This document shows, one piece after another, positions 37,797-45,992 of a stretch of 62,677 nucleotides of DNA. The DNA is from Bacteroidales bacterium (GTDB lineage Bacteria; Bacteroidota; Bacteroidia; Bacteroidales; UBA10428), in contig JAFGBD010000037.1 of NCBI GenBank assembly GCA_016933335.1, forward strand, positions 73,695-136,371, written 5' to 3'. The notes under the pieces are model-generated. The model was not told where the DNA came from and did no database searches. It was given only the letters and a program-made list of their open reading frames with translations. The translations under genes were made by a program, and so were the position numbers. Position 1 is the first letter of the stretch; each line of letters begins with the position of its first letter.

Positions 37797-38699
37797 ATGA
37801 GTATTTTCAGGAAACACATATTAAAATCAAGTCTTGCTGTCACTACTCATGCAGGATGCAGGAACCGGTGTCAGTACTGTCCACAGAAATCCTTTATTGA
37901 AGCATACCGGAAACGATCCGCTGTAACCAGTATGAGTCTGGAGGACTTTAAAAAGTGCATTCATTCTGTCCCCGAAAGTATTTGCATTTCTTTTTCGGGA
38001 TTCTGTGAGCCATGGATGAATCCCGTTTGCACACAGATGATTTTGCATGCCCATCAGAAGGGGCATGCACTTCGGGTCAATACAACCCTTGTCGGTGTAA
38101 ATCGGGGCGATATCGAATTGCTGAAGGATATCCCCTTCATCAAATTTGTAGTTCATCTTCCTGATAATAAAGGACTGACAAGGATCAATCCTGATGATAA
38201 ATACCTGGAAGTTGCGTCACTGCTGGTTAAGCTCAGGATCCGGAACCTTGCCTGGAAATTCCATACCACTGATCCGGATATCCGGGTTCACCCGGAAATC
38301 AGCCGGCTGCTGAGTGATGCAAAGGCTCGTATAACTTACGTTAATGTAAATAACAGGGCAGGAAATGTCAGGATAAATGAATCATACAAACCTGTCAATA
38401 AAGGCAGGGTTCTGCATGAATGCCAGGATTTTCACCACAATATCCTGTTACCCAACGGTGATGTGGCGTTGTGTCATATGGACTGGTCATTACGGCATAT
38501 TCTTGGGAACCTGATGACCGATAAATACAATGACCTGTACTCAGGTGAACCTTTTCAAAGGATTTTTGCAGACCTGCAGGATCCGGATGCTGATATCCTG
38601 TGCCGGCAATGTGAGAAAGACCTTGTGAAAAGGAATATATACGGCAGATTTGTTCATACAGTCAGAAAAAAAATTAAAGGAGAAAAGGATATCTATTAA
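37797..38699 (+). CDS. Radical SAM/SPASM domain protein
   Basis: The radical SAM cluster motif is CRNRCQYC (C21, C25, C28), close to the N-terminus. The C-terminal part has Cys209, Cys226, Cys269 and Cys272 (ECQDF, ALCHMDW, CRQC), the SPASM pattern for one or two auxiliary clusters. The region between is the partial TIM barrel. Proteins of this size (300 residues) with SPASM domains modify peptides, aminoglycosides or sugars. It is the last gene of the + strand glycan operon, next to the pyruvyltransferase, and its product may dehydrogenate or epimerise a sugar. No precursor peptide was seen nearby. Confidence 0.78.
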   Translation: MSIFRKHILKSSLAVTTHAGCRNRCQYCPQKSFIEAYRKRSAVTSMSLEDFKKCIHSVPESICISFSGFCEPWMNPVCTQMILHAHQKGHALRVNTTLVGVNRGDIELLKDIPFIKFVVHLPDNKGLTRINPDDKYLEVASLLVKLRIRNLAWKFHTTDPDIRVHPEISRLLSDAKARITYVNVNNRAGNVRINESYKPVNKGRVLHECQDFHHNILLPNGDVALCHMDWSLRHILGNLMTDKYNDLYSGEPFQRIFADLQDPDADILCRQCEKDLVKRNIYGRFVHTVRKKIKGEKDIY

Positions 38700-38723
38700 A
38701 TGGCACTCTCTGACTTTTACAAT

Positions 38724-38755
38724 CCATAAACCAAGTTAACGGAACCAGTTTATGG
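38724..38755. terminator. Terminator between convergent glycan-locus genes
   Basis: CCATAAAC (38724-38731) and GTTTATGG (38748-38755) form an 8-bp stem with a 16-base loop and a CTTTT tail on the + strand. It sits between the SPASM gene stop (38699) and the stop of the minus-strand deaminase (38760). Confidence 0.6.
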
Positions 38756-38759
38756 CTTT

Positions 38760-39272
38760 TCATTCTGCCCTTATTTTTCTTATCTTGAAATAATATCGCA
38801 GATTCCTGAAACAGTAATCTATCTTTTTTCTGAGCGGTTTCGGTTTCAGGTAGAATATGTGCCTGATTTCATGGTGGCATATGATACCCTTGCACATCAT
38901 GCATGGCTCATAGGAAGTGAGCATAATAAGACTGTCACGGTTCAGTCTCCTGAACTGGTGATAATTGTATTTTTCAAAAGCATTTCTTAAGGCGTTCACT
39001 TCAGCATGTCCCAGAGGATCGTTCAGCTTTCTGAAGGTATTGTATCCTGATCCGATGATTGAATCTTTATAAATCAGCAATGCTGAAACCGGAAATTCAC
39101 CCCTGGAAGCAGCAACGTCCTGCAATGAGATCAATGAATCGATCCATTGTTTATGGATCTCTTTGGCTGATCCTAATTCCCTGGAAATATAAGGAAACAG
39201 TATAAGAGTAATAATCAGTGGAGATGCTATTACCAGCAGGACCTTAGTATGGTTAGGAAGGCATTTTTTCAT
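38760..39272 (-). CDS. Membrane-anchored zinc deaminase (CDA/TadA-like fold)
   Basis: From the ATG at 39272 the product has 170 residues. Residues 11-30 are a single hydrophobic anchor (VLLVIASPLIITLILFPYIS) preceded by lysines, so the rest should face the periplasm. The deaminase core follows: NTFRKLNDPLGHAEVNAL with H89 and E91, and YEPCMMC with C124 and C127, complete zinc and proton-shuttle residues of the cytidine/guanine deaminase superfamily. No substrate is evident. A longer reading to 39320 adds 16 residues. It overlaps the sulfotransferase stop by ATGA. A deaminase on this side of the membrane is unusual; see findings. Confidence 0.75.
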   Translation of the reverse strand: MKKCLPNHTKVLLVIASPLIITLILFPYISRELGSAKEIHKQWIDSLISLQDVAASRGEFPVSALLIYKDSIIGSGYNTFRKLNDPLGHAEVNALRNAFEKYNYHQFRRLNRDSLIMLTSYEPCMMCKGIICHHEIRHIFYLKPKPLRKKIDYCFRNLRYYFKIRKIRAE

Positions 39273-40291
39273 TTTTTTCTTTGTATGAAATTGTAAAACA
39301 GACGCATGAATACAGGGCAATTATAAAAAATGTTTTTTAGCATGAACCGTATTTTTCCTGTCCGGATCAGCGGAGCATATATAATTCTGTAAAGGGCTTT
39401 CATGGCGAAAGTTACTTTCCGGGTAGTCTGATAGCCAAATCTCTGGCCATAATTTCCGGCCAGGATTTCACAGACCTTGATATCATGACGGCTTAATTTT
39501 TCCTGCCATTCCGAAATTTTTGCCTTGTCAAAAGGGGTTTTGAGACTCTGGTGCAATTTACTGAATGCAGGGTCATGATAGTAATTTTTCAGCCTGGTAT
39601 CGTAATTCAGCATGGCTGCACTGAATTTCACTCCCACAAATTCGCACAACTTTCTGAGTGTATTATCAGGTTCTTTTACGAGATCTTCGTATCGCAGCGT
39701 ATAAAACCGGTGAGGGCAGCTCCTTTTTATTTTGTCAATGGTCCTGTTGTAATATTTCCAGCGTGACAGGGCTATCGGAACAGATTTTGTTTCACCGATA
39801 TTTTTTGCAGCCCGTGTGACGGCAAGGGCGTTGGCCCTGTAATCACGTACCAGGTGAATGAACCTTGCATCTGGAAAAATATTTTTCAGCTGACGGATAT
39901 AAAATGTGTAACGGGGATTCTTGTCCCCGATGCAATGTATCCCTTTATCTCCTGCAGCTGTTGATGCTGATAGATATATGATTTTGCATACAGCTGGAAA
40001 TGACAGGTTGTTGTGGTATTTTTTCACCAGTTCAAATACCCTTCTGTGATCCAGTAACAGGGGTTCAAAGCTTTTATTAATATCTGAAATGGCTCTCAGG
40101 GCCAGTTCGGGAGTCCATTTCTTAATTTGATGGTACCTGTAATAAAGATATTGAACGAACCTTGATTCAGGTGGTATGGTAACATTGGGGTGGGCATCAA
40201 AGCAGGAACGCAGCAAAGTTGATCCGCAACGTCCGCGGCCCACAATAAAAAAAACAGGTAAATCTGATAAATCATTACGAAGCAAGTTCAT
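39269..40291 (-). CDS. Sulfotransferase (PAPS-dependent), paralogue
   Basis: The 340-residue protein from the ATG at 40291 carries the 5'-PSB loop GRGRCGSTLLRSCFDAHPNV and the 3'-PB segment FIHLVRDYRANALAV, closely matching the sulfotransferase encoded at 31636-32715. It starts within the opposite flank of the glycan locus, convergent with the other genes, and is followed with ATGA overlap by the deaminase gene. A -7 element TATATTTG (40319-40326, minus) lies upstream and makes the TTG reading at 40321 unlikely. Confidence 0.83.
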   Translation of the reverse strand: MNLLRNDLSDLPVFFIVGRGRCGSTLLRSCFDAHPNVTIPPESRFVQYLYYRYHQIKKWTPELALRAISDINKSFEPLLLDHRRVFELVKKYHNNLSFPAVCKIIYLSASTAAGDKGIHCIGDKNPRYTFYIRQLKNIFPDARFIHLVRDYRANALAVTRAAKNIGETKSVPIALSRWKYYNRTIDKIKRSCPHRFYTLRYEDLVKEPDNTLRKLCEFVGVKFSAAMLNYDTRLKNYYHDPAFSKLHQSLKTPFDKAKISEWQEKLSRHDIKVCEILAGNYGQRFGYQTTRKVTFAMKALYRIIYAPLIRTGKIRFMLKNIFYNCPVFMRLFYNFIQRKK

Positions 40292-40412
40292 CCGTTCAGT
40301 CAATTTATTGAACCTTGACAAATATAATTACTCTGATTTGATTTTTTTTTGTAATATTAAATGATGATATCGTACAAAGCATTTTTCAATAACAGGTAAA
40401 TATCTAAAACTC

Positions 40413-41666
40413 ATGACTGAACAAGCTAAAAGGTTTATTCTGATCGGGTTCATCATTATTCTTGTTTTAATTGCAGTTTTTTTTACGGCAAAAAATAAAA
40501 TAAGTGAACAGTTCCTTCAACAGGGTATCCGGTCTATTGAGCAGAAAGACTATCCGGCAGCCTTCAGAAATCTGAAAAAGGCTGTCTGGTGGAACAGGAG
40601 ATCTGCTTTTGCTTATCTCAACCTGGGTAAAGTATTCTATTATACCGATGATTTTTCAACTGCCCTTGAAAACCTGGATTTATCCCTTTCAAAAGACAGA
40701 CTGCTGGCTGAAGCTCATTACTTCAAAGGACTGGTTTTCATGAAAACAGAGGATTATACCCGCTCGATTGCCAGCCTGACACGGTCAATTGACACAGATA
40801 CGCTTTATGCCGAAGCTTATTACCAGCGCGGTATAGCCAGGGCTTTTACAGGCGACCTGTTAGGTTCGATTGAAGACTATAAAAAATCTGTTCTGATTGA
40901 TAATGAGAACATGGATGCTTATTATAAAAGCATTGAAGCCAGGACTGCACTTGCTGATTATATGGGCGCCATCAGCGATTATGATAAAATCATTGAAGCT
41001 GATCCGGGTAATACAGATGCGCTTTATAAGAGAGGATTCTTTAAAATTAACCTTGGCGATAATGAAGGCGCCGTGCAGGATTTTTCACGGGCCCTGTTAA
41101 ATAACGACTCGTTAATTGATGCTTATTACCAGAGGGGGCTGTGTTATGCAAGACTGAAACAAAACGAGAAAGCTGTTAAAGACTTTACTGTCTGCATCAA
41201 CAGAAATTATAACAGGGGCGAGATGCTCTATTCCCGTTCGGTTTCATTGTTGAAATCAAATAATCTTCATAAAGCAAAAGAAGATATCCTGCAAGCCATC
41301 AGCCTTGATAAGAGCAATCCAAAATATCACAATCTCGGGGGTATTATACAGGCTTATTTGCAGGATTATCAAGGATCTTTGAATTTTTTCACCAAAGCCA
41401 TTGAACTTGATAAGCAATTTGGGGAGGCTTATTTTCACCGGGGGGTATCTTATGCCATATTAAAAAACCATATAAATGCTGCCGAAGATTTCAGCAAATG
41501 CATTGAGCTTGATTCTGCCAATGCCGAAGCATACCTGAACAGGGGAATTGCTTATGTGAACCTTAACCGCCGGGCAGATGGCTGTCATGATTTCAATATG
41601 GCAAAAAGCATGGGGTTCAGGCAGGCTGATGACTATGTAACTATGTACTGTACCCAGCCAAAATAA
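40413..41666 (+). CDS. Membrane-anchored TPR-repeat protein
   Basis: N-terminal anchor FILIGFIIILVLIAVFF (residues 8-24), then about 10-11 TPR units of 34 residues (for example NLGKVFYYTDDFSTALENLDLSLS). It ends RADGCHDFNMAKSMGF, similar to the end of the TMTC-like protein at 26157. TPR arrays bind other proteins; with the neighbouring secreted protein and T9SS operon it could scaffold an envelope complex, but no partner is shown. It is followed after six bases by the next gene. Confidence 0.75.
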   Translation: MTEQAKRFILIGFIIILVLIAVFFTAKNKISEQFLQQGIRSIEQKDYPAAFRNLKKAVWWNRRSAFAYLNLGKVFYYTDDFSTALENLDLSLSKDRLLAEAHYFKGLVFMKTEDYTRSIASLTRSIDTDTLYAEAYYQRGIARAFTGDLLGSIEDYKKSVLIDNENMDAYYKSIEARTALADYMGAISDYDKIIEADPGNTDALYKRGFFKINLGDNEGAVQDFSRALLNNDSLIDAYYQRGLCYARLKQNEKAVKDFTVCINRNYNRGEMLYSRSVSLLKSNNLHKAKEDILQAISLDKSNPKYHNLGGIIQAYLQDYQGSLNFFTKAIELDKQFGEAYFHRGVSYAILKNHINAAEDFSKCIELDSANAEAYLNRGIAYVNLNRRADGCHDFNMAKSMGFRQADDYVTMYCTQPK

Positions 41667-41672
41667 ACCATT

Positions 41673-42530
41673 ATGCGCCAGATATCAGTTTTGTTCATAA
41701 TCTGCCTGCTAAACAGCAGCAAATTATCATCCCAGATCAGCATATTCGTTGATAACACTTATCAGCATGAAATTCTTTCTGATTCGCTGTCAGGAAAAAA
41801 AACAATTGTTAATCAGAAAACATATAATGTTAAAGGTACCAAACTGTTGTTTGAAATCAATTATGACAGTGAAACAGCACTTGAGAAGAATATTATCGCT
41901 TATTTTTATGACAGCCTGGACAGGATGACATTCAAAGAGATGCAGACAATCAACAGGAAACCCATTGATTTGTCACAAATAGTATACAATGAGAATGGTG
42001 ATACTTCTGTTATAAAGATATATAAACCGGTGGGCGATACTGTTGCTGTCTCAGAGACTAAATATTTCTATTATGATGACCTGAAAAGGCTTAACGAAGT
42101 GAGGGCCTTTGATAATCAGGAAAAACCGGTGGAAAGACAGGTCTATTCCTATAAAAAGAAGAGCCTGGATCCTGCATCCAAAACAGTTTACAGGTATGAT
42201 CCGGGCCCTTGTAAACAAAAACACATATACACCTTTACAGATACAGCCAGCCTTCTGAAGAAGATAAGGGTTTCAGACGGATGCAATACCGCATCCAATA
42301 AAAAGTACAGTGTGGTATATGAATATAACCAAAGAAATAAAATCATATCTGAAAAAACAGTGCTTAAAGGAAAGAATATACTCAGGAAACGGATCTATGA
42401 ATATAAAAATGACACTGATCTCTCGACCTTCTATGATGTTAACAATAAAAACAAAATTACCGCCTTTTACAGCAGGACCTATTTCTGGCATAAGGTTTCT
42501 TACCTGAATGTAAAAAGCTATTTTGAATAG
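41673..42530 (+). CDS. Secreted protein with YD/RHS-like repeats, unknown function
   Basis: Signal peptide (MRQISVLFIICLLNSSKLSSQ) then roughly 265 residues with repeated strands of the kind YDSLDRMTFKEMQ, YDDLKRLNEVRAF, YEYNQRNKIISEK: short Y-x-D/N-x-x-x-R/K motifs like weak RHS/YD repeats, which form beta-sheets. It probably forms an operon with the TPR gene. Its last codons (LNVKSYFE and stop) lie in the first copy of a tandem DNA repeat that continues downstream. Confidence 0.6.
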   Translation: MRQISVLFIICLLNSSKLSSQISIFVDNTYQHEILSDSLSGKKTIVNQKTYNVKGTKLLFEINYDSETALEKNIIAYFYDSLDRMTFKEMQTINRKPIDLSQIVYNENGDTSVIKIYKPVGDTVAVSETKYFYYDDLKRLNEVRAFDNQEKPVERQVYSYKKKSLDPASKTVYRYDPGPCKQKHIYTFTDTASLLKKIRVSDGCNTASNKKYSVVYEYNQRNKIISEKTVLKGKNILRKRIYEYKNDTDLSTFYDVNNKNKITAFYSRTYFWHKVSYLNVKSYFE

Positions 42531-42613
42531 GGAAAATCAGACCTGAGTGTAAAAAGCTGTTTTGAATGGTAAAAACCTGAATGTAAAAAGCTGTTTTGAG
42601 CAGGAAAAATCAG
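42502..42613 (+). repeat. Tandem 39-bp repeat, three copies, duplicating a gene end
   Basis: Copy 1 is 42502-42540, copy 2 is 42541-42574 (five bases shorter) and copy 3 is 42575-42613. Each contains ACCTGA(A/G)TGTAAAAAGCT(A/G)TTTTGA. Copy 1 encodes the C-terminus of the secreted protein and copy 3 overlaps the end of the PorP/SprF gene, so the gap between convergent genes is made of duplicates of the gene end. Confidence 0.8.
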
Positions 42614-43653
42614 TACCTGTTCAGCCAGCGGTATCTTCTTGCATTGTCACCAAACCTGACACCAAGCATCAGCTCATGAGAACCGATACTGTATTTAGAG
42701 ATGGCGCTCAGGTTATAGTCAAATGCATAACCGAAATAAAACTTATCGAAGCGGGCACCTCCCATGATGATGAATGATGCACCTCCTCCCCTGAGGGATT
42801 CTTCACTCAGACTGTAACTGCCACCGGTCCGGTAGGATAATCCCGCCCAGTAATCCTCCCTGATGTAAACTTTTGTATTCACATCGAGCTGGGAAACAAA
42901 CTTTTCGGTTGTCTTAAGCAGAAATGAGGGTTCAAGAAAAACCATATCTGAAACCATAAACCGGTAGCCAAACATGGCAAAGTAGTGCCTTATCATTTTA
43001 AAATCTGCTCCTCCTTTGTCTGCCAGTTTAAAAGTGTTTTCAAATAACTGCAGTGCTGACAAGCCTGCATAAATATTCCTGTCGGAATAATATACACCGA
43101 AGTTTGCATCGGGAATCAGGGCTGACTTTTGCATGTCATAATAAAACTGATCTTCGGTGTAAAGCCTTATTTTCTCGTCGTCGATCCTGAACTGGTAGCC
43201 GGTGAGGGAAGCTCCGAAAGAAAGCAACGATTTTCTCAATGTGATGTGGTAACTGTACGTATACTGGACCCCTGTACGGTTAAATGCCCCGTTCCAGTCG
43301 CTGAACACGTAAAGCCCCATTCCAACCCTGCCGCTTCTTGACATGATCCTCCTTCTCCTCTTGATTGAAGCACCTCTTGAGATAAAGCTGTTTTTTAGCA
43401 GCCTTGTCTGTGCGCTTAAAGCATAGGTTGACGGAGCATCTTTCAGTCCCAGCCACTGTTCGCGTCCGGTAATGTTTATGGCCGTATATCCTTCATGCCC
43501 GGCAACTGCAGGATTCAGTAAAAATCCGTTCAGCATATACTGGCTGTATACTGGTAACTGCTGGGCCCTGGTTTTGGCCATATAAAGAATCATAAACAAA
43601 ACGAACCAGCAAAGCAGTTTAATTCCTCTGGTATTTATATGATAAGCTGTCAA
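42610..43653 (-). CDS. PorP/SprF family T9SS outer-membrane protein
   Basis: A 347-residue outer-membrane protein with the family signature near the N-terminus after the signal (QLPVYSQYMLNGFLLNPAVAGHEGYTAINITGREQWLGL...PSTY). About 12-14 beta-strands follow, ending in ...ARRYRWLNRY. SprF is needed for secretion of SprB in Flavobacterium, and PorP is a core T9SS component; each large adhesin locus tends to have its own SprF-like partner. It is the last gene of the adhesin operon, 113 bp after the type B CTD gene, and probably acts with it. Confidence 0.88.
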   Translation of the reverse strand: MTAYHINTRGIKLLCWFVLFMILYMAKTRAQQLPVYSQYMLNGFLLNPAVAGHEGYTAINITGREQWLGLKDAPSTYALSAQTRLLKNSFISRGASIKRRRRIMSRSGRVGMGLYVFSDWNGAFNRTGVQYTYSYHITLRKSLLSFGASLTGYQFRIDDEKIRLYTEDQFYYDMQKSALIPDANFGVYYSDRNIYAGLSALQLFENTFKLADKGGADFKMIRHYFAMFGYRFMVSDMVFLEPSFLLKTTEKFVSQLDVNTKVYIREDYWAGLSYRTGGSYSLSEESLRGGGASFIIMGGARFDKFYFGYAFDYNLSAISKYSIGSHELMLGVRFGDNARRYRWLNRY

Positions 43654-43766
43654 GTGTTTGAGTTTCGTTTTTTAATATTTAGTGTCTGCCATGCCTGATT
43701 ACTTATAGAATGTTTTGAGACCTTCTTATTTTGGTCAGATCCTTCAGTCCACACTGTTAATGTCGT

Positions 43767-44807
43767 TTATTTAATAACATTAATGGTTCCGACAAGCGGT
43801 TCTGAGTTCCTGTATTTCAAATCAATGACATAATAGTACGAATCCATGGGCATTTCTTTGCCTGTCTGTGACCTGCCATCCCATACGGCAAAAGGATCAG
43901 GATCTTCAACATGGTAGATCAGCCTGCCCCACCTGTCGAAAATCTCCACGACGGCTCCCGGGAAATATCCAATATGTTCCAGTACCCATTTTTCATTCGG
44001 ACTGCCGTGGCCAACGATAATGGTATTCGGGATGTCTGCAAATAATCTATCCACTTCGCATATATAAATCACGATGGTATCCGAACCTTTGCATCCTTTA
44101 AAATCTGTTACTTCAACCGAGATGGTATCTGCAAGCTGACTGGTAGCCCCAACCGTAATGGGATTGATAATTTCATTGGTTGACCAGTCATAATAGGCAA
44201 AGAATCCTGCATCCAGATCGATGGTTGCCGTACCGCACAAAGCGGTATCCCTTCCCAGGTCAATAATGGGCAGGGGGTTGACAATGATGGTGGCAGAGTC
44301 GTGGTTATAACAACCGTCGGTACCTGTTGCCCTTACCCACACAAGTCCTTCGTTGCCGGTTGTATAAGTATTACCGGAACTTCCATCCTGCCACTCATAA
44401 GATAACGGAGTCATATAACTTGCATCGGGGTCGACGATAATAACATCATTTTCACAAATTTCAAGTTCGTTACCACCGATATCAAGCTGAGGTGCATTGA
44501 CTTCCAGAAAGGCCGTAACCGGTGTGCCAATACATGCTGATTCGGTTATTTCAACCACTTCGAGCCGGTGGGTCCCGACATTCCAGTCCCATTCAACTAC
44601 AATTATGTTGTTGTAGTCTTCAACAATCTCACCCCCTTCTATTGTCCAGATAAACAGAGAGTTTTTAAAACCGTCTACCCCATAGGCTTCCCTGCTGCCT
44701 GCACAGGCATAAGGCAATGTTTGCCCGTGCACGGCAACAGGGATCAATGCCATGATGATAAGGGTAATTATGTTGAATTTTGTAGCCAATGGAATTGGAC
44801 ACAACAA
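43767..44807 (-). CDS. Secreted protein with gliding-motility-type (type B) T9SS C-terminal domain
   Basis: Signal peptide (MLCPIPLATKFNIITLIIMALIPVAVHG), two Ig-like domains (about 30-105 and 106-170), a third beta domain, then a C-terminal type B CTD of roughly 85 residues: EIFDRWGRLIYHVED, WDGRSQTGKEMPMDSYYYVIDL, ending GTINVIK. The start of the CTD usually reads FTPNGDGIND; here it is TIIVGHGSPNEKW, diverged. Its first Ig-like domain (IIVVEWDWNVGTHRLEVVEIT...ACIGTP) resembles the last domain of the giant adhesin (TITVQWDGYEGHRVSV...GCTAASP). It could be an anchor for the adhesin. It lies 14 bp after the preceding gene. Confidence 0.82.
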   Translation of the reverse strand: MLCPIPLATKFNIITLIIMALIPVAVHGQTLPYACAGSREAYGVDGFKNSLFIWTIEGGEIVEDYNNIIVVEWDWNVGTHRLEVVEITESACIGTPVTAFLEVNAPQLDIGGNELEICENDVIIVDPDASYMTPLSYEWQDGSSGNTYTTGNEGLVWVRATGTDGCYNHDSATIIVNPLPIIDLGRDTALCGTATIDLDAGFFAYYDWSTNEIINPITVGATSQLADTISVEVTDFKGCKGSDTIVIYICEVDRLFADIPNTIIVGHGSPNEKWVLEHIGYFPGAVVEIFDRWGRLIYHVEDPDPFAVWDGRSQTGKEMPMDSYYYVIDLKYRNSEPLVGTINVIK

Positions 44808-44821
44808 TCAGTCAAACAATA

Positions 44822-45721
44822 TTACAGGTTAGGCAGGTGATAGATCGGTCCGGTAACAGGAGCAGGACGTATGATGACAATCCATACCAGGTCAGCTCCG
44901 CCATATTCGGTCCATGATGCCTGGGTAGCATCCCTGGTAACGGGAATATAGTCGGATTTACGTGAAATCCTGTCGTTCACACCACCCATGGTATAAGTAT
45001 ACCTTGTAACCTTATTATCTACCGATACAAATGTTGTGGCTGCATCAATATCCACATCCCCGCTGGCGGCATGCACCTGGTTTGTCTCGGTGATATTCAG
45101 GGCAGGTATCTGGCCCAGAGACGATGAAGCATCTGCAGTCAGTGAGTCGACAACCAGTGTCCAGTCAAGCCAGTAGGTGTCTTTTCCGCCTGCGATGGTC
45201 ACCTGCACAGGACCGCCATGAGCATAGGTCCCGCACTGGTCGACATCGGCATATCCGACAGGAATCCTTACCGAAGGCGTATCCACAGTATGGATATTCA
45301 GCAACTGTATGGTTCCTGCACAACCTGCCCTGCTGCTTTCACGTGCTGCAAGCACATAATCGCCAATGGTCCCGTCAAAGCTGATATCAGGGTTGATCAA
45401 AGTATCAGCCTGTGTGCTGACACCCAGCGGATCAGCAAAAGTCGGAATTGAACCAGGATTTGACGCTCCTGTTAAAACAGCTCCGTCAAAACTCCATAAA
45501 AATGCAGAAGATACAACCCAGCCGCCACCTCCGTTGTAATTCGGGTTGAAGTAAGCATCAGGCGTAACATGATAAGGAATCTCCGACTCAATTGAGATTG
45601 TGTCGTTAACAGCATTGGTCACAGAAAGATTTGCATCCCTCTGCTGGCCAAATGCGCCAAAGGCTACAAACATCGCTATCGCAACGCTTGCCACAGTTCT
45701 AAGTAAATTACCTCTCTTCAT
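44822..45721 (-). CDS. Secreted beta-rich protein with TGPxYHLPN tail
   Basis: From the ATG at 45721 the product has 299 residues: signal peptide MKRGNLLRTVASVAIAMFVAFGAFG, then an unrecognised beta-rich body, and the C-terminus VIIRPAPVTGPIYHLPNL. The tail matches that of the giant adhesin. It carries neither a type A nor a type B CTD. It lies between the adhesin and the type B CTD gene, and its regular position suggests it is part of the same surface structure. The reading to 45751 adds 10 residues before the charged MKRG of the signal and is not preferred. Confidence 0.75.
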   Translation of the reverse strand: MKRGNLLRTVASVAIAMFVAFGAFGQQRDANLSVTNAVNDTISIESEIPYHVTPDAYFNPNYNGGGGWVVSSAFLWSFDGAVLTGASNPGSIPTFADPLGVSTQADTLINPDISFDGTIGDYVLAARESSRAGCAGTIQLLNIHTVDTPSVRIPVGYADVDQCGTYAHGGPVQVTIAGGKDTYWLDWTLVVDSLTADASSSLGQIPALNITETNQVHAASGDVDIDAATTFVSVDNKVTRYTYTMGGVNDRISRKSDYIPVTRDATQASWTEYGGADLVWIVIIRPAPVTGPIYHLPNL

Positions 45722-45992
45722 AATCAAAAAATTTAAGTTAAACAATAGCAATTCAGATTTTAGATTTTATTAATTAATATATTAAAATACAGCGCTTTAA
45801 ATTATATTTTTATTTATTTATAATGTTTTATTCCTTTTATATTATTCCCGGTCTCCTCGTGTTGTCGCATAAGATCTGGCATTGCGACTTTTGTTTTGTT
45901 TGTACCGTTTATTTAAGTTTTAAGTTTCGTTTTTTTGAGCAATGTGTTTATAATTTATATCAATGTTCTACATTCATAAAAATGGTTTTATG

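Noticed and set aside
42502..42613. Possible CRISPR array
   Set aside because: The units are contiguous 39-bp duplicates without unique spacers, and no cas genes were seen in the window.
45864..45888. Hairpin GTCGCA...TGCGAC followed by a T-rich run on the + strand
   Set aside because: It is oriented as a terminator for a + strand transcript, but no + strand gene ends here; it lies in the minus-strand operon gap.
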